DNA of 64,000 bases. Origin: Ferruginibacter sp. HRS2-29 (GTDB lineage Bacteria > Bacteroidota > Bacteroidia > Chitinophagales > Chitinophagaceae). Below, one piece after another: positions 8,549 through 15,675 of this stretch. The stretch spans positions 62,001-126,000 of the forward strand of contig NZ_RJUB01000162.1 in the NCBI RefSeq assembly GCF_024343615.1, written 5' to 3'. Position numbers and translations under genes: made by a program. The notes beneath the pieces were generated by a model. That model was not told the DNA's origin and searched no databases. It worked only from the letters and a program-made list of their open reading frames with translations. How positions within the stretch are numbered: the stretch's first letter is position 1; each line of letters begins with the position of its first letter.

Positions 8549-8905
8549 ATGAAAAAGTTTCAAATGACCATTTTCGCGCTGCTCGGACTGCTCATGGTGT
8601 CTTTTGCGCAGCAAAAAGCGGTGCAGAAAGCGGTAATTAAGACGCCTACGGTGCAATGCGACATGTGTAAGGACAAGATTGAAAAATACCTTTTCCGCAC
8701 AGAAGGGGTGACGGCCGCCAAAGTGGATGTAAAGAAAAAGACTACCACAGTGACTTACATTACGGATCGTACCAACGTTGAAAACATCAAAGCAGCCATT
8801 GCAAATGCAGGGTTTGATGCAGATGATGTTGCTGCGGAAGAAGCCGCTTACAAGAAATTACCTAAATGTTGCCAGAAACCGGAAGAGGTGAAGGCTAACA
8901 AATAA
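8549..8905 (+). CDS. Secreted heavy-metal-associated (HMA) domain protein
   Basis: A 118-aa protein with a signal peptide (hydrophobic stretch to about residue 20) and one ferredoxin-like HMA domain. Metal-site cysteines are Cys-37 and Cys-40 in VQCDMCKDK. A second CC pair (KCCQK) near residues 107-108 may add a ligand. It resembles periplasmic MerP/copper chaperones. No metal transporter is adjacent; it stands 31 bp after pyrE. The stop codon lies in the first word of the following repeat. Confidence 0.85.
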   Translation: MKKFQMTIFALLGLLMVSFAQQKAVQKAVIKTPTVQCDMCKDKIEKYLFRTEGVTAAKVDVKKKTTTVTYITDRTNVENIKAAIANAGFDADDVAAEEAAYKKLPKCCQKPEEVKANK

Positions 8906-9172
8906 GGAATAAGAAAGGTAAAATAAGGATAAGAAAGTGGGAGCTTTGAACGGTTTAGGCTGGTTTGAAGCTCCCCATTTCATTTAAATAAGGAATAAGA
9001 AAAGTAGAATAAGGAATACAAAAGTGGGGAGTTTTGAACGGTTGCTGAACCGTATCAAAACTCCCCACTTTTGTATTCAGCAGGTTCAGGAGGGTGGAAC
9101 TGCTACGGAATTTACTTTCTTATTTCTTATTTTATCTTCCTTATTTCAAATTTATCTTCCTTATTTTCTATT
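8900..9172 (+). repeat. Compound word-repeat spacer with a 30-bp hairpin
   Basis: ATAAGGAATAAGAAA words recur at 8901-8936, 8988-9018 and, as TTCTTATTTCTTATTTTATC, at 9117-9170. Between them lie two related stem-loops. The second, 9015-9079, is a 30-bp stem (GAATACAAAAGTGGGGAG... with its complement) broken by one bulged base around a GCTG loop. The first, 8938-8978, repeats the theme more loosely (GGGAGCTT/AAGCTCCC). The element separates convergent genes. Confidence 0.8.
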
Positions 9173-9626
9173 TAAAAAGAGAAAAATTCTGCCTCGTGGT
9201 GTAATCCACATTAAAACTTTTGTACACTCCGGCCTTCCCGATCTTCACTTTTCCCAACAAACGTACCCCGATCTCTTTGCTGAAAAGACTGTTCAAACCA
9301 TTTTTCAGCAGGTTTTTCATGTCCAGATCCACCTGTAGCGGAAGGGTAAAAACATTCCTGCGGGGGATGGCTACCTGGATATTCTGGCTCGAATGGCCAA
9401 GAAAACTGCTATCCACATAAAGGTCGAGATCGGTGCGATTAAGCTCCAAACCGAAATTATTCGGGTTGTAATAAACCAGGTCGACCTTCAGGATGGCCTT
9501 CGAAAAACTCAGGTTCTCGATGGTAAGGTTTTTAAATTCTCGGAATTCGAGGTCCTTTGGCTCACGACAGGATGTCATAAAAAGGATAGTGAGAACGATG
9601 AGGGAGAGATAGGTGAGTAGCTTCAT
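9168..9626 (-). CDS. LEA14-like (WHy domain) lipoprotein
   Basis: A 152-aa envelope lipoprotein starting at ATG 9626, where a signal peptide leads to a lipobox cysteine (FMTSC, Cys-20). The remainder alternates beta-strand-like segments with YNPNNFGLEL and LPLQVDLDM, typical of the LEA type-2/WHy fold. The role is unknown; related proteins are envelope stress or desiccation proteins. Extending to the ATG at 9722 would bury the signal peptide inside the chain and is rejected. The stop lies against the ATAAGGAA words. Confidence 0.68.
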   Translation of the reverse strand: MKLLTYLSLIVLTILFMTSCREPKDLEFREFKNLTIENLSFSKAILKVDLVYYNPNNFGLELNRTDLDLYVDSSFLGHSSQNIQVAIPRRNVFTLPLQVDLDMKNLLKNGLNSLFSKEIGVRLLGKVKIGKAGVYKSFNVDYTTRQNFSLFK

Positions 9627-9876
9627 TTTACCTTGGTTATTTTCTATTGCAATATAGGCAAGAGGAGTGAACTGTGAAAAATTCAGGCGACTATATACTT
9701 GTTGACACAAGGTAATTAACATTCAATTGATTAATGATTTTTGGTATTATAGGGATTTGCGATTTGTTTTAGGGAAAGTGAGGAGGAAGAAATGGAAATT
9801 TAGCCGGGAAGAAAAAAGGCGGCGGGGATGTGATATTTTACTTTAGATAAGATTATTATTGGGTATTTAAGGGAAT

Positions 9877-9903
9877 AAAAAAAGCACCTATTTATCGATG
9901 CTT
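9877..9903 (-). terminator. Rho-independent terminator of the unknown gene pair
   Basis: Read on the minus strand, AAGCATC-gataaata-GGTGCTT forms a 7-bp stem (one G.U pair) followed by seven T. It stands 20 bp after the stop of the gene at 9924. The rest of 9627-9923 contains nothing I can support as a gene. Confidence 0.65.
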
Positions 9904-9923
9904 ATAATTCTTTAATTTTCCTA

Positions 9924-10307
9924 TTACCCAGCTATCATTTTATGTAGGGATTCGGTTATACCATTAATTATCGGTGCAGACTTTTTGTTTTCTTCTGTCG
10001 AAACAATTTCGTCAACTGTAAAATACAAATCCCTTAGGATGTTATACTCTTCCGTTTCATCAGAACTATCGCATCTTACTATTTCGTCTACCAGTTTTCC
10101 CTCTCCTGTAAATATTGAAAAATTCAAACATGGAATTTCTTTATCTTCCTCTTGGGCGAAATATTTATCCAGAAGCATTTTGCTATTATCTGGGGTAAGG
10201 GAAAAATATAGGTAACTATTGGTTAATTCCCTTTGCCAAGATAATTTATTCGCTTTTGTAGCATCTAGCAATACGGATAATAGGCTTTTATAATCGGGAG
10301 TACTCAT
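9924..10307 (-). CDS. Unknown 127-aa soluble protein, second gene of a coupled pair
   Basis: Not recognised. It is acidic and appears soluble, with a beta-rich middle (SYLYFSLTPDNSKM, IPCLNFSIFTGEG) ending in a short amphipathic helix. No catalytic motif or membrane segment is visible. Its ATG shares one base with the stop of the upstream 2-TM gene (TAATG), so translation is coupled and the products probably act together. Base composition is clearly more AT-rich than in the surrounding core genes, which suggests acquisition by transfer. Confidence 0.72.
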   Translation of the reverse strand: MSTPDYKSLLSVLLDATKANKLSWQRELTNSYLYFSLTPDNSKMLLDKYFAQEEDKEIPCLNFSIFTGEGKLVDEIVRCDSSDETEEYNILRDLYFTVDEIVSTEENKKSAPIINGITESLHKMIAG

Positions 10308-10933
10308 TATATAGTTATTTTACTTTCACAATTTGATAATTCAGTAATTAGCTGATTAATGTCAGAACTTATACTTTGGCGCTGAAATTTTTTATATGAT
10401 TTTTCAGTATCAATTTTCTGTAATCTCTGTAAAATTGCTTGATGTAAAGTTAGCGAATTAGTACAGTCTATTAGATTGTTGCCTGTTAAATTATCTTGTT
10501 GGATTTTTATAGATGATATGGTTGTTTCTGTCTTGTAAAAAGTAGATATACAGTCACTTAAAAGCTGGTCATCTATCAAAGGATGCCTTAAAATCTTGTC
10601 CCTGATAGTCATCAGATCCGCTTTTATTCCTGCAAGAGTACTGAGTGTCATCTTTTTAAAAGTGTTGGTTTCCGTTTGAGCTATAGTTTCTTTTTGGAAA
10701 TCTTTACGACTTTTTAAGGCTGCAAGCTGATATATGGTTAGTAATAATGCAATAATCGTAAAAAGCCCGCATACCGTATTAAAGAAATTAATTTCTAAAG
10801 TGCCGAAGTGAACATATATGTCTTCATCAAACCATTTCCAAAGTAATAAAGAAAGCACTATGCTAGTTACTGCTATAACTAATAACTGTATAGAAAACTT
10901 AACCCAGGTACGGCGTAAAAAAGGGATCATCAA
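10307..10933 (-). CDS. Unknown two-TM membrane protein, first gene of a coupled pair
   Basis: A 208-aa protein with two N-terminal membrane helices (about residues 14-33 and 48-70) and a ~140-residue cytoplasmic part predicted to be almost all helical. That part contains FKKMTLSTLAGIKADLMTIR and an LQRLQKID stretch with coiled-coil character. I do not recognise the family. A two-TM protein plus a small soluble partner in an AT-rich island next to a transposase resembles the layout of small defence or stress modules, but this is inference only. Confidence 0.7.
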   Translation of the reverse strand: MMIPFLRRTWVKFSIQLLVIAVTSIVLSLLLWKWFDEDIYVHFGTLEINFFNTVCGLFTIIALLLTIYQLAALKSRKDFQKETIAQTETNTFKKMTLSTLAGIKADLMTIRDKILRHPLIDDQLLSDCISTFYKTETTISSIKIQQDNLTGNNLIDCTNSLTLHQAILQRLQKIDTEKSYKKFQRQSISSDINQLITELSNCESKITI

Positions 10934-10996
10934 TAAATATAAATAGTTTTTTTATATCTTACAAGTGTAAAACATATTAGCGTTTAGCTTCTTCTT

Positions 10997-11155
10997 GCTT
11001 TTTCAAAACTTGGCAGTTAAAAAATAAGCAGTACAGGAAGACAATAATAAACGCCTACGCTAAAAAGCGTGGGCTATTTATTTTGTCCCATTGTGCTGTA
11101 AGGTCTGCCAAGTACCTGAAAAAGCGATGTGGCTGATAAGTCCCACGCTTTTTTT
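10997..11155 (+). ncRNA. Candidate structured RNA: long bulged hairpin with a competing terminator pairing
   Basis: Arms 10997-11016 and 11105-11125 are complementary (gctttttca.ACTTGGCAG with CTGCCAAGT..tgaaaaagc). Inside them CAGTACA/TGTGCTG and AATAAA/TTTATT pair again, capped by the stem GCCTACGCT-aaaa-AGCGTGGGC at 11053-11074. The 3' half of that cap (11062-11073) can instead pair perfectly over 12 bp with CCCACGCTTTTT at 11142-11153, giving a terminator-like stem ending in T. The region lies between divergent genes. A 6S-like RNA (Bacteroidota 6S-flavo is a long bulged hairpin) or an mRNA leader switch are both possible. Confidence 0.5.
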
Positions 11156-11197
11156 ATTCGACCTGCCTATAGGGATACAAGCAGACTATCTGTTCTT

Positions 11198-11914
11198 ATG
11201 AGAGTACAAATAACGTTGGCTGTTATAATTGTTTTAAGTTTTCTTCTTGCTTTATGGGGAGGTAAGAAAAGAATTGGAGTATGGTATTCGCTTTTGATAA
11301 GCCTTTTTTTATCTCCCCTGGTTGCTGCTGTTTTAATATCAATCAGCCCGTCTTTAAAAAGTTACAAAGCGTATTTGCCAAATAGTGAGGGAAATCGTGT
11401 ACTAGGGATTATTTGTTACGTGATCGCAGGGTTCATTACTGTTGCAATAGGCTATTCGTATTGGCGTTCATATGATAATGAAATTTTAAAGGAGAACTTA
11501 AACGTATGGCCTTCAATTGCAGTTGCATTAGGGTTTTATATTTTGGGTGATTATCTGTGTAGAATGCCGTTACCTGAAGGAGAACCTGTATCGAAACCTA
11601 TTATACAAGAACCAATAAAAGAAATATTAGAAAAGCCCAGAAGAATAGATTATCAACCGGGAGGCAAGTATAATTCAGAAACAAAAAGCGTTGAAGTTAA
11701 GAGGTGGAATTTTAAATATTTAAAATCTGCATTAGCCGTTCTTCTTATAGTACTTCTAATTACAAACCCAGGCGTAAAACGATTTAAAGACTTTAGCGGA
11801 GATAGCAGCTATTCAGATTTTAAACGTACTCAGAATTGGTTTTTATTTTCAATTTATGAAGATTACGATCATACTGAATACATAGGAATTCTTTTTAATT
11901 CCTTTAAAACTTGA
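11198..11914 (+). CDS. Unknown five-TM membrane protein
   Basis: I choose ATG 11198 (238 aa); the longer GTG frame from 11129 would translate the structured RNA region. Four membrane helices lie in the first ~140 residues, then a polar loop rich in Pro/Glu/Lys (PIIQEPIKEILEKPRR), then a fifth helix (SALAVLLIVLLIT) and a short C-terminal tail. No family or active-site motif is recognised. It is AT-rich like its neighbours, and the candidate RNA in front may regulate it. Confidence 0.66.
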   Translation: MRVQITLAVIIVLSFLLALWGGKKRIGVWYSLLISLFLSPLVAAVLISISPSLKSYKAYLPNSEGNRVLGIICYVIAGFITVAIGYSYWRSYDNEILKENLNVWPSIAVALGFYILGDYLCRMPLPEGEPVSKPIIQEPIKEILEKPRRIDYQPGGKYNSETKSVEVKRWNFKYLKSALAVLLIVLLITNPGVKRFKDFSGDSSYSDFKRTQNWFLFSIYEDYDHTEYIGILFNSFKT

Positions 11915-11953
11915 TTCCATGAAAATTTAGGGATATGAGCCAGTTGAGTGTAA

Positions 11954-12112
11954 TTAATTTTTTGAATCCTTGTCCTTTTTTACTAGCTTTTTCGGCAATG
12001 GTGTAGAGAGTGCTTTTTTCATAGCATTTGTAAAAGACATGGCAAGTCTAACGTTTTGCTGTGAATTTCTTGGATTTTCACCATTTGGAGCTGTATTCTT
12101 ACTGTTAGCCAT
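11954..12112 (-). CDS. Small basic protein of 52 aa (hypothetical)
   Basis: A short frame from ATG (12112-12110) to TAA (11954-11956). It begins MANSKNTAPNGENPRNSQQ, a polar Asn/Gln-rich head, then NVRLAMSFTNAMKKAL, which can form an amphipathic helix, then a lysine-rich tail. The composition looks protein-like, and the opposite strand has only a less plausible 66-aa frame. No homologue is known to me. Confidence 0.42.
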   Translation of the reverse strand: MANSKNTAPNGENPRNSQQNVRLAMSFTNAMKKALSTPLPKKLVKKDKDSKN

Positions 12113-12196
12113 GATTGTAAATTTAAGGATATTCCTTGTACTTTACGGAGTATATGGTTATCATTGTTGATAGGTTGTTTCCAAAACTATCAACGT

Positions 12197-12784
12197 ATGA
12201 TCCCAAAAGCTATTACACAGTCTGAATTTGATGAATTTATCGATGGATTGTTACGAATGACTGGCGAAACCTCTCGTAATAGAATTGATTTAGTTAAAAT
12301 CATAGCTGAATTTTCCGACACAAAAGACCTGGGTTGGACAAAACGACAACAGGGAGTTTTCAAAGAACGTATCTATGCTACGAAATTATTCAGGAGGTTT
12401 TTTAATGAAGGATTACCTGCTTTGACAGACGAGATATTTCTAAGTGACGAAGGGATTAAAGTTTTAGAAGAATATGATATGTATAAACAATATAGGAAGC
12501 AAATTGAATGGAAGGGGCGGAAGAAAAAATGGGCTGGAGTATTCCCTCATTTATTCAGAAGGGGGCGCAGGATTTTGGAATCTGGCTCATATTTGATAAC
12601 TATCATTTTAGGAATAATAACAATATCGACCCTAGTAATAGGATCACACGAATTAACACAATTAAACCGGCGAGTAAAATTGTTGGAAGACAAAGCCAAT
12701 GCAGTTCGGGTAAAACAGAATCCGATACTAGACACGCCCAAAGTAAAACCACATCCCGAACCAGTAAAAGGAACATCTCAATAA
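12197..12784 (+). CDS. Unknown tail-anchored-like membrane protein
   Basis: A 195-aa protein from ATG 12197 (a TTG at 12164 would add 11 residues). About 135 residues of charged, helical N-terminal domain (MIPKAITQSEFDEFIDGLL) are followed by one membrane helix near 140-160 (YLITIILGIITISTLVIG). A short coiled-coil-like stretch (LTQLNRRVKLLEDKANAV) and a Pro-rich tail come last. The arrangement suggests a membrane-anchored cytoplasmic domain. The function is unknown. It belongs to the AT-rich island beside the IS. Confidence 0.66.
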   Translation: MIPKAITQSEFDEFIDGLLRMTGETSRNRIDLVKIIAEFSDTKDLGWTKRQQGVFKERIYATKLFRRFFNEGLPALTDEIFLSDEGIKVLEEYDMYKQYRKQIEWKGRKKKWAGVFPHLFRRGRRILESGSYLITIILGIITISTLVIGSHELTQLNRRVKLLEDKANAVRVKQNPILDTPKVKPHPEPVKGTSQ

Positions 12785-12886
12785 TTTCTATTTTTTCTTC
12801 TTCTTTTTCCATTTTCGTTTAATTTTTAAGTTTGGTTTTGGATATAACAGTTTCCAGTATTCAGGGAAAGGAATCTGCATTTGTTT

Positions 12887-13822
12887 TCATTCAGGATTTG
12901 CCTTTGGTTCATAAGTCAAGTCAGCATATTTTAATCTGCCTTCTACGTTTTGTAACGTTTGATTAAAACGCTCCTTGTCGGTTATTTTACGGGTATTGTA
13001 GCGATAGGAGGTTTCAATACAATATCGTTGAAGGTGTTTCGGACTTACGGTGTGGTAAACACCAATGATCGACCGTTTGAGGCATGAAAAGAACCCTTCC
13101 ACGCTGTTTGTGTAAGCTAAACCGTCCCTGAACTGCATCTGTGAGTGATTTACGGTCATGTGTCCGCCAAATTCCTCTGAAAGACCTACCTAACCCAGAT
13201 GGCTATCGGTCATAACGGTGGCTTTTTTGTTCACGTTCTGCCTCACTACATCCTTAAAGCTGCTTTCTCCGATAACGGTCAGCCTACCTTTACCGTCCCT
13301 TTCTACAAATCCCATCACGGCAGTTTTGTTATCAATGCACTGTTCCTGGTATTTTTTACGCCTTCCCCGGTTCATATTGGCGAACTTTCCGCCCACATAA
13401 GTTTCGTCCACTTCTACGATATTTTCCATTGGAGCGGGGGCAGGATCTGACATGATTAGCCTAACACGGTGCAAAACGAACCACGCCGTTTTCTGGGTAA
13501 TCCCTAAATCACGGCTCAATTGGAGGCTGCTCACGCCTTTTTTGTGAGCGGTGCAGAGATAAATTGCCGCCATCCAGGTCGATAATTTGACCTTTGAATT
13601 TTCAAAAACCGTCCCGACCGTCACCGTAAAATTCTTCCGGCAACCTTTATTTGAGCAGCGAAATGTCTTTCCGTCTTTCAAACGATACGGTTTTGTGGAG
13701 TTACAGTGAGGGCAAAACGGCGCTCCCTGCCATCTCATTTCTTCCATATAACTCCGGCAAACATCCTCATTGGACATTTTCTGCATCAATTCTTTTAAGT
13801 TTTTGAACTCTAACATTTTCAT
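12887..13822 (-). pseudogene. IS1595-type (ISXO2-like) transposase interrupted by one amber codon
   Basis: Both halves lie in the same frame and are separated only by a TAG at 13192-13190. A zinc ribbon is at the N-terminus (Cys-37, Cys-40, Cys-56, Cys-61), followed by a helix-turn-helix region (SSLQLSRDLGITQKTAWFVL). The DDE-type domain has Asp-139 (EVDETYVGG), Asp-206 (MTDSHLG) and Glu-242 (NSVEGFF) after the stop. The family normally has a tyrosine-type residue at the stop position, so a single TAC/TAT to TAG change is the simplest explanation. No internal frameshift is seen. I could not define terminal inverted repeats or a target duplication. Confidence 0.85.
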
Positions 13823-14227
13823 TTTTCCTCACCAAAAAGGTGGAAGTGTTAATACAGTTGTGAAAAAAATGTAACCCTAAGATTTTTAGAAAACTGCCAT
13901 AACGGCAATAATATCTTCCAATCGGTAAAGCTAAAGCCGTTGGGAAAGTGGGAGAGAACTGGCTAAGATTTTTAAATCAGTTTGTGTGAAGACGCATATA
14001 CTAGCCAAAATTCATTTTTAAATGTATGGAAAAATACTACTAAAAAAAGTAGTATTTTGATGCAAAGGGCAATATTTAAATACCGGAAATTCGAACTATT
14101 ATACTTAGTGAATAACTTATAGTATAATTTACTGTTTAACAAAATTTAATTTACTTTAAATTAAATTTAAAATAATTATATTTACATGAAAAAAAGAACA
14201 AAACCCTAGTTTTTTGGAAAAGTATAT

Positions 14228-14257
14228 TTTGAAGATACATTTGTTTTAATATCTTTG
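14228..14257 (+). promoter_or_regulatory. Full Bacteroidota promoter TTTG-N18-TATCTTTG
   Basis: TTTG at 14228-14231 and TATCTTTG at 14250-14257 with the ideal 18-bp spacing. The predicted start is near 14262. No gene of normal length follows within 400 bp. Confidence 0.55.
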
Positions 14258-14656
14258 TTAGTTTACTGATTATTAACTTATTATGAGTTATAAATGAAAT
14301 TTTAATTTATGAAATAAAATGAATTTTATAAAATATTAATACATCAATTCAACAAATCTTCATTTTTGGCTGTTTTTTGACTTGCCGGACAACTATGCCA
14401 GCCAGTGTCAAAACTCGAATAGCAGGTCTTAAAATGACACAAACGGAAGGATGAGTCTAGGAGGGAGAAAAGACGGACATTAAGGCAGTAAGTATAAAAT
14501 TTCTTAAAAAACCGGCTCTTTTTTAAAGTTTTCAAAAAAATATGGTGCTGGATTGTGTTTTTGTGGGTTAAATTGATTTTTTATTGAATTTATTTCAAAA
14601 AAATACAAAAAAATGGATATTTTACCCAAATGATGTGGAAATTACGGTGGAGGCAT

Positions 14657-14687
14657 TTTGATTTTAAAAAAACGCATATTATGTTTG
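14657..14687 (+). promoter_or_regulatory. Full Bacteroidota promoter TTTG-N19-TATGTTTG
   Basis: TTTG at 14657-14660 and TATGTTTG at 14680-14687, spacing 19 bp. The predicted start is near 14692. It could drive the short frame at 14808 and, through a leader of about 370 nt, the secreted protein at 15061. Confidence 0.55.
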
Positions 14688-14807
14688 CATCAGAAATCAG
14701 GAAATGGCTGTTACCTCTGTCATCCCGGTTTTCTTACCTCTCCAATTTTCTGCGATCAGATACAGATGTATCTGCATAACCGACCCAAACACCCAAACCG
14801 CAACGAA

Positions 14808-14948
14808 ATGAGAAAATTTTACATATATCTTCAGGCTTTATCAAGCTCAACTATCAATCTTATCCATGTGCATTTTTTTCCAATGCATCAACCGGACAAA
14901 TTAGAGAAAGTATATGTCTACAACAGAGATTACAAAAATCTCCCATAA
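14808..14948 (+). CDS. Possible 46-aa peptide
   Basis: A short frame beginning MRKFYIYLQALSSS and ending in a polar tail (VYVYNRDYKNLP), about 115 bp downstream of the second promoter. The start resembles a weak signal sequence. It could be a leader peptide, the remnant of a secreted protein, or chance. The downstream gene at 15061 is on the same strand. Confidence 0.25.
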   Translation: MRKFYIYLQALSSSTINLIHVHFFPMHQPDKLEKVYVYNRDYKNLP

Positions 14949-14957
14949 GATCGGTTG

Positions 14958-14971
14958 CCGATGATCATCGG
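14958..14971. other. 14-bp perfect palindrome CCGATGATCATCGG
   Basis: A perfect dyad ten bases after the possible peptide gene and 90 bp before the start at 15061. It could be a protein-binding site or a short stem; no T-run follows. Confidence 0.35.
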
Positions 14972-15060
14972 TTCTCCCTCATTTTTATCCATTATTCATT
15001 AAAAAACTTTATATCCGGAAAAACTGGTAAACCCAGTCGTATATTCAAAAGTTATATATA

Positions 15061-15411
15061 ATGAAAAAGTTTTTTTTAGCAGTCGTAGTAATCGTAATGG
15101 TTAACTCAGGAGTTTTTGCCCAAAAAGCAACTATTGAAAGTGTGGTGGCAAAAGTTGATAAGGGGCATTTAATCGTCAACTGGAGCAGCAATCAGCAGGC
15201 AAATGCTTACTGGCAGATACAGGGTAGTGTAGACGGGAAAAATTACAGCACCATCGGTTTTGTAATGGGAAATGATCCTGCTGCGCAAAATAATTTTAAG
15301 TTCAAACAGCCGATGGCCAAGCTAAAGCCCGGTTTGAAATATTTCAGGGTATTGCTGATGGAAGATGCCGAAAACGGTATTGCCAGCAACAGCATACAGC
15401 TGACAAAATAA
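15061..15411 (+). CDS. Small secreted fibronectin-III-like protein
   Basis: A 116-aa protein with a signal peptide (MKKFFLAVVVIVMVNSG, cut after FAQ). The single remaining domain has the strand pattern and W/Y spacing of a fibronectin type III fold (IVNWSSNQQANAYWQIQGS, then KYFRVLLMEDAENG). No catalytic residues are evident. It lies upstream of the giant surface protein, separated by a strong terminator, so it is probably an independent unit. Such modules in Bacteroidota are usually surface or adhesion parts. Confidence 0.62.
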   Translation: MKKFFLAVVVIVMVNSGVFAQKATIESVVAKVDKGHLIVNWSSNQQANAYWQIQGSVDGKNYSTIGFVMGNDPAAQNNFKFKQPMAKLKPGLKYFRVLLMEDAENGIASNSIQLTK

Positions 15412-15477
15412 TTCGCCAATCCTTCGGGAAGGTAAAGATGTTTTCTTTGGGGGTTACAGAACCAAAAGGTTCTTAAC

Positions 15478-15507
15478 AAGGGCTGTATTTCTATACAGCC
15501 CTTTTCT
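15478..15507 (+). terminator. Rho-independent terminator after the secreted FnIII-like gene
   Basis: AAGGGCTGTAT-ttct-ATACAGCCCTT is an 11-bp perfect stem followed by TTCTTTT. A weaker hairpin (AGAACC-AAAA-GGTTCT) lies just before it. Confidence 0.85.
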
Positions 15508-15608
15508 TTTACAATCACACAGGTTTTCTGAAAGCGTTCAATATATGACCCACTTCTTTAATGTGTAATAAAAAGCCGCTTCCGGCATCATTTATCACGT
15601 ATTTTCAT

Positions 15609-15616
15609 TAGATTTG
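15609..15616 (+). promoter_or_regulatory. Bacteroidota -7 box TAGATTTG of the giant surface gene
   Basis: A perfect TAnnTTTG 59 bp before the ATG at 15676. A loose -33 element (TTTA) is near 15588. Confidence 0.45.
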
Positions 15617-15675
15617 GTTCCATTTTTCCAATACCTGCCTCTACTATCACTACCACCAAAACTAGTATTACACGC

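Larger units (their letters stand above)
13823..15060 (+). other. Gene-poor AT-rich stretch of 1.2 kb
   Basis: No convincing gene is longer than about 50 codons here. Frames at 14344-14535 (minus) and 14658-14948 (plus) have odd composition. The stretch does hold two well-formed Bacteroidota promoters (listed separately), a short possible peptide gene at 14808 and a 14-bp palindrome. After the first promoter, several ATG triplets are closed by stops within three to seven codons. It may be the remains of a gene or an untranslated RNA region. Confidence 0.5.

Noticed and set aside
11970-12170. 66-aa plus-strand frame rich in Phe
   Set aside because: Phe/Leu-rich with no family likeness, and antisense to a more protein-like small frame (11954-12112, minus).
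12785-13990. Terminal inverted repeats of the IS1595-type element
   Set aside because: Both sides of the transposase were compared by eye; only scattered similarities such as AACAGTTT/AACTGTAT were found, too weak to define ends.
14344-14535. 63-aa minus-strand frame
   Set aside because: Composition (many Cys, Phe, Ser) does not look like a protein, and there is no promoter or partner gene on that strand.
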